DNA from: Phycobacter azelaicus
GTDB taxonomy: Bacteria > Pseudomonadota > Alphaproteobacteria > Rhodobacterales > Rhodobacteraceae
Reading direction: 5' to 3'
DNA: 64,000 nucleotides
NCBI RefSeq assembly: GCF_014884385.1
Contig: NZ_WKFH01000003.1
Coordinates: forward strand, 2,636,001-2,700,000
Of this stretch, positions 34,350 through 41,566 are shown piece by piece. Each line of letters starts with the position of its first letter. Position 1 is the first letter of the stretch. The position numbers and the translations under genes are program-made. The notes below the pieces were generated by a model. The model had not been told where the DNA came from. It made no database searches and saw only the letters and a list, made by a program, of their open reading frames with translations.

Positions 34350-34357
34350 AGGTCACC

Positions 34358-34371
34358 AATTTGATCAAATT
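34358..34371. promoter_or_regulatory. Palindromic operator candidate upstream of amidotransferase gene
   Basis: AATTTGATCAAATT is a perfect palindrome that ends 9 bases before the start codon. The core TTTGATCAAA recurs only upstream of the other puuA gene in this window. Confidence 0.6.
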
Positions 34372-34405
34372 TACCGTAGCGGATGCGGAGCGCTCGGACA
34401 AGGGA

Positions 34406-35737
34406 TCATACGGCCTCCAGCCAAGACAGCCAGTGGCCTTCCTTCGGGCGGGTTGCGAATTCGGCCAGTTCCTGCCGTTTTGTCATCACCAGGTTGCGGA
34501 TTGCCATCTTTGGCAGGATCCGGGCAATCAGCGGATCGCTTTCGAACAGGTCAATCGCTTCGGCCCAGGTGGGGGCAAGCTGCGGCAGCCCCTCGATGTC
34601 ATAGACATTGCCGCTGGAGGGGGCAGGGGGCTGCATCGCGTCCTCGATCCCGACAAGGGCCGCACCCAGAACGGTGGCCAGCATCAGGTAGGGGTTGATG
34701 TCGCCGCCCGCCGCGCGGTGCTCGATCCGCCGTGCTTTGGGGCTGCCGCCGGGAATGCGGATGGCGGCTGTGCGGTTCTCATAGGCCCAGGCGGCGCTTG
34801 TGGGCGCATGGGCGCCGGGAATGAGCCTGTCGTAGGAGTTGCCATGGGGCGCAAAGATCAGCGTGCTGGCGGGCATCGCCGCGATACATCCGGCAACGGC
34901 GTTCAGCAGCAGGTCAGATCCTTTTTCGGTGCCATCGTCAAAGACGTTGTCGCCCTCATCATCGACCACAGAAAAATGCACATGCATGCCATTGCCGGCC
35001 TCATCGGCATAGGGTTTCGCCATAAAGGTGGCGGCGAAGCCGTGCTTGCGCGCCAAACCCTTGACCAAGGCCTTGAACAGCCAGGCATCATCGGCGCAGC
35101 GCATGGCGTCCTGATGGTCGAGGTTGATCTCGAACTGGCCTAGTCCGGCTTCGGAAATGGCATCCTTTGCCGGTATACCCATCGCCTCGGCGCCCTCGTA
35201 GACATCTGAGAAAAAGGCATCGAAGGCGTCAAGCTCCGCCACTGACAAAACCGATTGCTGATCCAATTCACGCCCGGTGAGCGGATCGATGGGCGGCCCC
35301 GGCTGGGCGCCGCTGTCGTCGACAAGATTGAACTCCATTTCGGTGGCAGCGACCACATGCCAGCCGCGCGCGGCGTATCGGCCCAGAACCTCTGCCAGAA
35401 CCTGTCGGGGGTCGCCAAGGAAGGGCGTGCCGTCCTCGAGCACCATGGTCATTGGAATAAGCGCCGAAGGCGTGCTGAGCCAGGGCATGGGAATCGCACC
35501 CCGGTCGGTTGGAAACAGAACGCCATCAGCATCGCCGGTCTCAAACACCAGCGGGCTGTCCTCGATATCACGGCCCCAGATATCCACGTTGAGCACGGAG
35601 ACGGGCATGCGGGCGGTGCCGTCCTCCAAATTGCAGGCAAGACTCGCGGGCATACGCTTTCCGCGCATCTGCCCGTTCATGTCGCAGGCGGCAATGCGGA
35701 CGGTTCTGAGGCCTGAGAGGTCCATGAGGGGCTCCAT
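34406..35737 (-). CDS. puuA: Glutamine-synthetase-family gamma-glutamylpolyamine ligase (PuuA-like), first copy
   Basis: A 443-residue glutamine-synthetase-fold protein with SGLRTVRIAACDMNGQMRGKRMP at the N-terminus, ATEMEFNLVDDSG (metal Glu), EAGLGQFEINLDHQDAMR, YADEAGNGMHVHFSV and RAAGGDINPYLMLA near the ATP/metal site. The family forms gamma-glutamyl-amine bonds; PuuA and ethanolamine/spermine-specific relatives belong here. It opens the second transcription unit of the cluster, 130 bases after the transporter terminator, with a TTTGATCAAA palindrome 47-62 bases upstream. Substrate specificity is not decided. Confidence 0.87.
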   Translation of the reverse strand: MEPLMDLSGLRTVRIAACDMNGQMRGKRMPASLACNLEDGTARMPVSVLNVDIWGRDIEDSPLVFETGDADGVLFPTDRGAIPMPWLSTPSALIPMTMVLEDGTPFLGDPRQVLAEVLGRYAARGWHVVAATEMEFNLVDDSGAQPGPPIDPLTGRELDQQSVLSVAELDAFDAFFSDVYEGAEAMGIPAKDAISEAGLGQFEINLDHQDAMRCADDAWLFKALVKGLARKHGFAATFMAKPYADEAGNGMHVHFSVVDDEGDNVFDDGTEKGSDLLLNAVAGCIAAMPASTLIFAPHGNSYDRLIPGAHAPTSAAWAYENRTAAIRIPGGSPKARRIEHRAAGGDINPYLMLATVLGAALVGIEDAMQPPAPSSGNVYDIEGLPQLAPTWAEAIDLFESDPLIARILPKMAIRNLVMTKRQELAEFATRPKEGHWLSWLEAV

Positions 35738-35783
35738 TGTTGGTGTTCATAGTTCTACCCGAGCCAATGAAAGACGCAATCAA

Positions 35784-35799
35784 AATTTGATCAAAAATT
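35784..35799. promoter_or_regulatory. Palindromic operator candidate upstream of first puuA
   Basis: AATTTGATCAAAAATT contains the same TTTGATCAAA core (35786-35795) as the site before the amidotransferase gene, here 47 or more bases upstream of the start codon, in promoter position. Confidence 0.6.
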
Positions 35800-35820
35800 G
35801 CTCCAGCCGGATCTGCGCAC

Positions 35821-35853
35821 AAAAAATGGCCCCCGAAGGAGCCATATTTTTTT
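35821..35853 (-). terminator. Terminator between transporter and puuA operons
   Basis: On the minus strand ATGGC-CC / GG-GGCCAT with a TTCG loop is followed by TTTTTT, about 20 bases after the last permease stop. It separates the ABC transporter transcript from the puuA transcript. Confidence 0.85.
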
Positions 35854-35871
35854 GCTGCGCAAGGTGCGAAA

Positions 35872-36678
35872 TCAGCGGATCAGGTTCGGCCTCAGCCTCA
35901 TTTTTGTCCGGCGCTCCTGCGGGATGTGACGGTTCAGTCTTTTGTTCACAAGTCCAAACAGACCTATGATCAAAAGCGTCAGCATGATGAAGTAGAGCGC
36001 CAGAATCGGGTAGGGCACGAAGGGGTTGAAGGTCTTATCCGCAAAATAGTTGGCGTAGTACAGCGCATCGCCCTGCTGCCGCCAGGCCGGAAAGCCTGAA
36101 AAGAACACCAGCGTCGTCGCATGGAAGAGAAAGATCGCCTCGTTCGTATAGGACGGCCAGGCCAGACGCATCATCGTGGGCCACATGATCCGCCGGAAAC
36201 GGTGCCAGCCCGAAAGGCCATAGGCATCTGCCGCTTCGATGTCGCCCTTGGGAATGGAGCGCAGCGCGCCATAGAAGATCTCGGCGCTATAGGCGGAGGT
36301 GTTGAAGAACAGAACCACCAAAGCGCCCAGCCAGGCCGACGAGAAGGCGTCGAGGATGGGCGAGAAGCCCTTCAGTTCAAGGAAAAGGAAGTATGCAAAG
36401 AAGAACTGGATGAAGAGCGGTGAGCCCCGAAAGACAAAGATGAACCACTCTGCCGGTTTTCGCCACATGGCGGAGGACGAGTTCTTTGCCACCGCCAGGA
36501 GGTTTGCAAAGAAGAACCCGCTGATGACGGCAAGGGTGCCGAAATAGATGTTCCAGATCATCCCCGAACCGATCAGGGTGAAATGTTCGCATAACGTGAA
36601 ATCACTGCGCGGCAGCAGGCGTTCCCCGTAGCCAAGCGAGCGAAAGGCATAGGCCTGAATGGTCTCAAGACAGCTCAT
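35872..36678 (-). CDS. Polar amino-acid ABC transporter permease (HisM-like)
   Basis: A 268-residue inner-membrane permease with five to six hydrophobic segments and the permease/ATPase contact motif EAADAYGLSGWHRFRRIMWPTMMRLAWP (the EAA loop, about 160-190). The GlnP/HisM-type IYFGTLAVISGFFFANLLAVAK opening is also present. Together with the second permease (4-base ATGA overlap) it forms the membrane channel. The segment FIFVFRGSPLFIQFFFAYF is the usual RGTP/RGSP element. The terminator behind it closes the operon. Confidence 0.88.
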   Translation of the reverse strand: MSCLETIQAYAFRSLGYGERLLPRSDFTLCEHFTLIGSGMIWNIYFGTLAVISGFFFANLLAVAKNSSSAMWRKPAEWFIFVFRGSPLFIQFFFAYFLFLELKGFSPILDAFSSAWLGALVVLFFNTSAYSAEIFYGALRSIPKGDIEAADAYGLSGWHRFRRIMWPTMMRLAWPSYTNEAIFLFHATTLVFFSGFPAWRQQGDALYYANYFADKTFNPFVPYPILALYFIMLTLLIIGLFGLVNKRLNRHIPQERRTKMRLRPNLIR

Positions 36679-37478
36679 GTCGCTTTCCTTTGCGCTTCAC
36701 CGCCCAGGGTGGCCTGCCCATGTGACAGGCGGGTTGTGATCCGCGCCAAGACCACCTCGGACACCTTGGTAAAGGCGAGGTAGAAGACCAGCAGAGCCAG
36801 GAAATACCACATGCGCCAGTCGCCATGGGGATAGTCGGTAAATTTCGCAGTCTTGCTGCCCCCCAGTTCGCGTGCCCAGTAGACGATATCCTCAACGCCA
36901 AGGAGGAACAGAAGCGGCGTCGCCTTGATCAGTACCATCCAGAGGTTCGACAACCCCGGCAGGGCATAAGTCCACATCTGCGGTACGGTGATGCGCCAGA
37001 ACGCTTGCCGCCGTGTCATGCCATAGGCCTCGGCCGTTTCGACCTGCGCCCGCGGGACCGCGCTCATGGCGCCATAGAGAACGTTTGCCGCAAAGGCGCC
37101 GAAGACAATGGCAAAGGTCACCACTGCCAATGAGAAGCCGTAGACTTCGTGGATCCATTGCGGTGAGGTGCCAAGAGGCATCTTGGCAATGTCACAGACG
37201 AGAAAGTCGCTGCCCTGACGGATCGGCTGATCCCAGTCCGGGCACTTGATCTTGTGGCGCACCCATTCAATGCCCTGATCCAGCGCGATGACGAAGAACA
37301 GGAAAAAGGCGATGTCAGGTACGCCGCGCACGATGGCGATATAGCCCTTACCGAACCACGACAGGGGCAGGAAGTGGGCGCGGGCCGCGATGGCGCCGCC
37401 AAAGCCGAACAACAGTGCAAGTGGAGCGGTGATGGCCAGCAGCAACAAGACCGTGCCGAAAGCGACATAAAAGCCCAT
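36675..37478 (-). CDS. Polar amino-acid ABC transporter permease (HisQ-like)
   Basis: A 267-residue membrane protein with a HisQ-type IVRGVPDIAFFLFFV element and the EAA loop VETAEAYGMTRRQAFWRITVPQMWTYALPG. A periplasmic insertion around residues 75-105 (HKIKCPDWDQPIRQG) contains a single cysteine and is longer than usual. Its stop overlaps the next permease start (ATGA), giving stoichiometric translation of the two subunits. It lies between the binding protein gene and the second permease. Confidence 0.88.
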   Translation of the reverse strand: MGFYVAFGTVLLLLAITAPLALLFGFGGAIAARAHFLPLSWFGKGYIAIVRGVPDIAFFLFFVIALDQGIEWVRHKIKCPDWDQPIRQGSDFLVCDIAKMPLGTSPQWIHEVYGFSLAVVTFAIVFGAFAANVLYGAMSAVPRAQVETAEAYGMTRRQAFWRITVPQMWTYALPGLSNLWMVLIKATPLLFLLGVEDIVYWARELGGSKTAKFTDYPHGDWRMWYFLALLVFYLAFTKVSEVVLARITTRLSHGQATLGGEAQRKAT

Positions 37479-37684
37479 GTGCTTTCCGGTGGTCAGGTAA
37501 CATGACAGCCACTGGAGCCCCTCCAGGCTGGCCGGGTCTGAGCAATAGGAAAAGATGGCTGACCTCGTCGTCTATGTCACCCGCATCTGTCCCGGCAGGG
37601 GCCGATCATGCGCGCAACGGGAACAATGCAGCAAAGGGGAGCATCGCCCCCCTTTGCCGGTCTGTTGGATCGGGCAGGCGTGGC

Positions 37685-38395
37685 TTACCAGGTTCCGCCC
37701 ACTTCCCATTTGGTGATCAGCGCGTTCAAGCTGCCATCTTCCTTCATGGAGGTAATGGCGGCGTCGAACTTGGCGCGCAGCTCGTCATCGCTTTCACGGA
37801 AAGCCATGCCGATGCCACCGCCCAGCGGCACATCGTCGCCCACAAAGATCAGGTCGGAGGCTTCAACTTCCGGCTCAAGGAAATCTTTGTCAGCCAGAAC
37901 CGCATCGGCTTCTCCGGATTTCACGGCCGCGATGGTTTCATCCGGAGTGGGATATTCGACCAGGGTCGCGCCCGTGTCGACCACATGGTTGGCCTGGATG
38001 GTTGCAGTCTGCGCGGCGATGATGCCGCCGGTCAGATCCACACCGTCGGACATCGCTGCATAAGCAGAGGGCGACGGCGGAGTGTAACCTTGCGTAAAGT
38101 CGACAACTTCCTCGCGTTCTTCGGTGATCGACATGCCCGCGATGATCGCGTCGTAGTTGCCCGAGGTCAGGTTCGGGATGATCGAATCCCAGTCGTTGGT
38201 CACCCACTCACAGGTCAGCTCGGCACGTTTGCACAGCTCGTCGCCCAGCTCGCGTTCAAAGCCATCCACTTCACCTTTGTCGTTGATGAAGTTGTAGGGA
38301 GGGTAGGCGCCCTCGGTGCCAAGGCGCACGGTATCAGCCATTGCGACGCCTGCGGTCAGGGCAAGGGCAGCTGTGCCGAGAAGAATGGATTTCAT
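37685..38395 (-). CDS. Periplasmic solute-binding protein, polar amino-acid family
   Basis: A 236-residue family 3 binding protein with a signal peptide (MKSILLGTAALALTAGVAMA) and the signature GAYPPYNFINDKGEVDGFERELGDELCK (about 30-57). The hinge and ligand strands DWDSIIPNLTSGNYDAIIAGMSIT and SGEADAVLADKDFLE follow. Such proteins bind amino acids such as arginine, ornithine, lysine or histidine. In this cluster with PuuA/PuuB genes an ornithine/arginine-like or gamma-glutamyl amine ligand is possible, but unproven. A 206-base gap separates it from the first permease. Confidence 0.87.
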   Translation of the reverse strand: MKSILLGTAALALTAGVAMADTVRLGTEGAYPPYNFINDKGEVDGFERELGDELCKRAELTCEWVTNDWDSIIPNLTSGNYDAIIAGMSITEEREEVVDFTQGYTPPSPSAYAAMSDGVDLTGGIIAAQTATIQANHVVDTGATLVEYPTPDETIAAVKSGEADAVLADKDFLEPEVEASDLIFVGDDVPLGGGIGMAFRESDDELRAKFDAAITSMKEDGSLNALITKWEVGGTW

Positions 38396-38434
38396 GAGTT
38401 TACTCCCGTTTGGTTGGTTTGTTGGTTGTTGCTA

Positions 38435-39226
38435 TCAGCGTTTGGTCGAAGACAGGAAACCGCGCAGACGTTCAGATCGGGTATCGCCAAACACCTCTTC
38501 CGGCGCCCCCTGTTCTTCGATCAGACCTTGATGGAGAAAGACGACATGGTCCGAAACATCGGCGGCCATGTTCATGTCATGTGTCACGATCATCATGGTG
38601 CGCCCTTCTGAGGCCAAATCCTTGATAACCTTTACGACTTCCTGTTCAAGCTCCGGGTCAAGCGCCGAGGTCGGTTCATCGAACAGGAGCGCTTCGGGTT
38701 CCATGCAGAGGGCGCGGGCGATGGCGGCGCGTTGTTGCTGCCCGCCTGAAAGCTGTGCCGGATAAGCATCGCATTTGTCGCCGATGCCGACCTTGTCGAG
38801 ATACTTGCGCGCCGCGGCCTCGACCTCGGTTCGATCCCGTTTCAGAACCGTCAGCGGGGCTTCCATGACATTCTGCAAGATGGTCATATGTGACCACAGA
38901 TTGAACTGCTGAAATACCATGGACAGGTTGGTACGGATGCGCAGAACCTGATTGGGGTCAGCCGGACGGCGGCTTTGGCCTGTTCCCGTCCATTTGATCG
39001 GTTCGCCCTTGAAGAGGATCTCACCCTGCTGACTGTCCTCCAAAAGGTTGCAGCAGCGAAGAAGGGTGGACTTACCGGACCCGGACGAGCCAATCAGCGA
39101 AACAACCGAGCCACGCGGGGCGGTGATGTCGACGCCCTTGATGACCTCCAGATCGCCGTAGGATTTGTGCAGCCCGCGGATCTCTAGGACTGGTGCGGTC
39201 TCTGAGGCTTGCGATGTGTCGGTCAT
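38435..39226 (-). CDS. Amino-acid ABC transporter ATP-binding protein (HisP-like)
   Basis: From the ATG at 39226 a 263-residue ATPase; in-frame alternatives at 39247 and 39307 exist and no start has a strong ribosome site. It has Walker A GSSGSGKSTLLRC, the Q-loop MVFQQFNLW, the signature LSGGQQQR and Walker B ALLFDEPTSALDPE with the H-loop THDMNMA. The HisP/GlnQ subtype is clear. It is the first gene of the operon (ATPase, binding protein, two permeases). It powers import of the ligand of the neighbouring binding protein. Confidence 0.9.
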   Translation of the reverse strand: MTDTSQASETAPVLEIRGLHKSYGDLEVIKGVDITAPRGSVVSLIGSSGSGKSTLLRCCNLLEDSQQGEILFKGEPIKWTGTGQSRRPADPNQVLRIRTNLSMVFQQFNLWSHMTILQNVMEAPLTVLKRDRTEVEAAARKYLDKVGIGDKCDAYPAQLSGGQQQRAAIARALCMEPEALLFDEPTSALDPELEQEVVKVIKDLASEGRTMMIVTHDMNMAADVSDHVVFLHQGLIEEQGAPEEVFGDTRSERLRGFLSSTKR

Positions 39227-39370
39227 GGTGGCGGTCAAGGTGTGCATCGTCCGATTGATAAAATTCTGTCTTATTGGACCCAAAAAAAGGCGGAATGCAA
39301 TGTGCAAACCGCCAGATCCTGTCCCGATCCGCGCGAAACGGTCAGTGGTGCCGCCAAAACGGACGCCGGT

Positions 39371-40153
39371 TCAGGCGTTCGCGCGCCCCCGGATTCTCTG
39401 CTCCGTCAGAATGGGGCCGGGCGGTGTCGATACGGCCAGATAGTCTGACATGGGTATCGCGACCAAACCTTTCAGATGCAGCGTCTCTGCCGCATCTGCA
39501 TCAAGGGTTGCAATGGCAGTTTCAATGGCAGCGAACAAGGGTGCAGGATCATTGCCAAGGGCGGTGATGAAGGGCAATCCGGGTGTGCTTGCGGTGCGAT
39601 CAATCACGTCCAGATCCGCAGCAAAGGCGTCGTACTTCTGGATCATCTCCCAGGACAGGATATCGATGCTGGCAAAATCCGCACTGCCCTCGGCAACCGC
39701 CTGGGCCGATTCCCGGTGACTGCCGGATTCAACAAGCCGTCCTGGTAATAGCCCGGCATCCTGCATGTGGATGAGCGGTCCTGCCCAGCCGGATTGGGAC
39801 AGACTGTCGTTATAGGCAAAGGCTTTTCCGTCAAACCCGTGAAGGCCGACGTCGCTGCCCTTGCGTGCAACAAACACACTGTAATAGTGCCCGGGCGGGC
39901 AACCTTGATGGCCGTAATCGGGTGTTCCGACCAGTTGGACCTCGCCGTAAAGGCGTGTGCGCAGGGGGCAGCCACAGGTCTGGCCCAGAACAAGGTCTTT
40001 TGCCCCCCATGCGCTCCAGGCGTCGGTCTTGCGATCCAGCGCCTCAGGGAGGTCATCATAGGTGCCCATAAGACCTGTACGAATGGCCGCCCAAAATTGG
40101 TCGTTGGCGGCAGCGGTTTCGGGGCGGTCGTACATTCCCAGATAGGCGATCAT
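39371..40153 (-). CDS. PhnD-like phosphate/phosphonate-binding-type protein without signal peptide
   Basis: A 260-residue protein of the PhnD/SsuA/transferrin-type substrate-binding superfamily, recognisable from GTPDYGHQGCPPGHYYSVFVARKGSD, GFDGKAFAYNDSLSQSGW and EGSADFASIDILSWEMI. It begins directly with MIAYLGMYDRPE and has no signal peptide, so it should stay in the cytoplasm. The CGCPLR and GCPP cysteines are notable. Its start overlaps the stop of the TerB gene upstream (ATGA). No ABC permease or ATPase is attached. It may therefore bind a ligand or peptide in the cytosol rather than feed a transporter. Confidence 0.7.
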   Translation of the reverse strand: MIAYLGMYDRPETAAANDQFWAAIRTGLMGTYDDLPEALDRKTDAWSAWGAKDLVLGQTCGCPLRTRLYGEVQLVGTPDYGHQGCPPGHYYSVFVARKGSDVGLHGFDGKAFAYNDSLSQSGWAGPLIHMQDAGLLPGRLVESGSHRESAQAVAEGSADFASIDILSWEMIQKYDAFAADLDVIDRTASTPGLPFITALGNDPAPLFAAIETAIATLDADAAETLHLKGLVAIPMSDYLAVSTPPGPILTEQRIRGRANA

Positions 40154-40593
40154 AGCGCAGCCTCCGCTCGTTGTCGCGCCAAGGCGCTGTCCCGGTCATT
40201 GACCCCCAGCAGACTGGCAGAAAGGCGCAGCAGGCTGTCCTCGCTGGCATCGCGCTTTCCGTCCGCGAGAACTACCTGCCATAGGGCTTCAATCACGCCG
40301 ATCCGGTCTTCATAGCGCACCGCATCCTTGATCGCCCGGGTGAAGCGAACCGTGTCGGGGGCTTCGGCCTCCATTGCCTCGGCCTCTTCGCGCAGGATGA
40401 TCGCACCGCCCATATCGAGCCCATAGCGGGACTGGCTGATGCGGTCGATCCGATCTTTTTCGACGTCGGAATAATTGTGGTCAGACCGCGCCACCCGCAC
40501 CAAAAGCGCGCAGAGAGCGAGGCGTGCGTCCTTGTCAGTCAGTGGAGTGTCGACCGGAGAGAGCAGGCGATTGAGCAGATCTCGGAACATCAA
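40150..40593 (-). CDS. TerB-like domain protein, second of tandem pair
   Basis: A 147-residue helical protein of the TerB/DjlA-type family, seen in LCALLVRVARSDHNYSDVEKDRIDRISQSRYGLD (about 27-60) and a second similar acidic-helix module in EALWQVVLADGKRDASEDSLLRLSASLLGV (about 103-132). TerB domains bind divalent metal and act in tellurite resistance or membrane stress. It is a paralogue of the upstream gene and couples to both neighbours through ATGA overlaps. No other ter genes are present. Confidence 0.8.
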   Translation of the reverse strand: MMFRDLLNRLLSPVDTPLTDKDARLALCALLVRVARSDHNYSDVEKDRIDRISQSRYGLDMGGAIILREEAEAMEAEAPDTVRFTRAIKDAVRYEDRIGVIEALWQVVLADGKRDASEDSLLRLSASLLGVNDRDSALARQRAEAAL

Positions 40594-41054
40594 GTGGCAT
40601 CCTCCGTGGTCCCAGCCAGCTTGCGGCGGGCGCGGTCACGAGCGGCCTCATTGTCGGCATAAGACAGGCCCATGGCCTTGCGCGCATCCTCGACGATCTT
40701 GACCTCGCCTTCATGTTCGTTGCCGTCAGCCAGAACCACTTCCCACAGAGCATCCAGCGCTGCCAGACGTTCCTCAAGGCCTGTGGTCTCGCGGATCAGA
40801 CGGCCGAATGTATCGGTCTCAGGCGCGGCAGCATGCAGCTTTTCGCAGTTGGCACGCACCTTCGCGGCCTCTATGGCGTTGTGCTGGTAGAGCCGTGCCA
40901 GGATCCTGTCGATCAGGCTGATTTCTTCCAGCTGATATTCGCGATCGGATTGCGCGACGCGCACCATAAGCGCGCCGAGCGCCAGCTCTGCATCCGGGTC
41001 CGGCAGGGCCGGGGGCTGCGGCGGGCGGAAGGCTTGAAAAAACTTTTTCAGCAT
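40590..41054 (-). CDS. TerB-like domain protein, first of tandem pair
   Basis: A 154-residue helical TerB-type protein: ALGALMVRVAQSDREYQLEEISLIDRILARLY (about 26-57) and DALWEVVLADGNEHEGEVKIVEDARKAMGLSY (about 99-130), the same pattern as its downstream paralogue. A proline-rich N-terminal stretch (RPPQPPALPDPD) precedes it. Its ATG lies 41 bases beyond the DUF1330 gene stop, and its own stop overlaps the second TerB start (ATGA). It probably starts a three- or four-gene operon of unknown function. Confidence 0.8.
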   Translation of the reverse strand: MLKKFFQAFRPPQPPALPDPDAELALGALMVRVAQSDREYQLEEISLIDRILARLYQHNAIEAAKVRANCEKLHAAAPETDTFGRLIRETTGLEERLAALDALWEVVLADGNEHEGEVKIVEDARKAMGLSYADNEAARDRARRKLAGTTEDAT

Positions 41055-41095
41055 GAGGTCAGATGATCCTGCAGATGAATGGCGGCCAACGGCGA

Positions 41096-41389
41096 TCAGC
41101 CGTCATAGCCTTCGATGATCTCCATGTCACCGGTCGAGACCGGATCGCGCAGGGCCTTGGCATCCTGATAGGCGACGGAGTCATAGCAGGCCTTGGCGGT
41201 TTCGAAATCCTTGAACTCGATAACGACGGTGCGAGCGCGCATCTGGCCTTCACGCACTTCCTTGGGGCCACCTCGGACCAGGAATTTTGCACCATATTCC
41301 GCAAAAGGTGCTGCATTCGCGGCCACATAGTCCTTGTACCGCTCCATGTCGTCCACATCGACATGGGCTACCCAATATCCTTTTGGCAT
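41096..41389 (-). CDS. DUF1330 dimeric alpha-beta barrel protein
   Basis: A 97-residue protein of the DUF1330 family, a ferredoxin-like alpha-beta barrel: KGYWVAHVDVDDMERYKDYVAANAAPFAEYGAKFLVRGG and RTVVIEFKDFETAKACYDSVAYQDAKALR. Related dimeric barrels bind small ligands or act as minor oxygenases, but DUF1330 has no assigned reaction. AAAGGA precedes the ATG. It is 41 bases upstream of the TerB pair and possibly in the same operon. Confidence 0.85.
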   Translation of the reverse strand: MPKGYWVAHVDVDDMERYKDYVAANAAPFAEYGAKFLVRGGPKEVREGQMRARTVVIEFKDFETAKACYDSVAYQDAKALRDPVSTGDMEIIEGYDG

Positions 41390-41520
41390 ACGGAATCCTT
41401 TTTCTTCTTTTCGCCAAGCTGAAACAGGTGGCGCGCAAAGACAATGGCCAGCTTTGGCTGAATTTCCCCGTTTCCTATCTCAAAATCTCAAGAATACGTC
41501 AGAAAAAGCAAGTAAATTCA

Positions 41521-41554
41521 AAGAAAGCCGCCCGCGCAGGGGCGGGGCGGCTTT
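41521..41554 (-). terminator. Rho-independent terminator of valS
   Basis: On the minus strand AAAGCCGCCC pairs with GGGCGGCTTT, a 10-bp stem followed by CTTTG, just after the valS stop. Confidence 0.7.
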
Positions 41555-41566
41555 GCTCTTTGTGTC

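Noticed and set aside
40150..41054. Tellurite resistance operon
   Set aside because: Only TerB-like domains are present; TerC, TerD, TerZ and related genes are absent.
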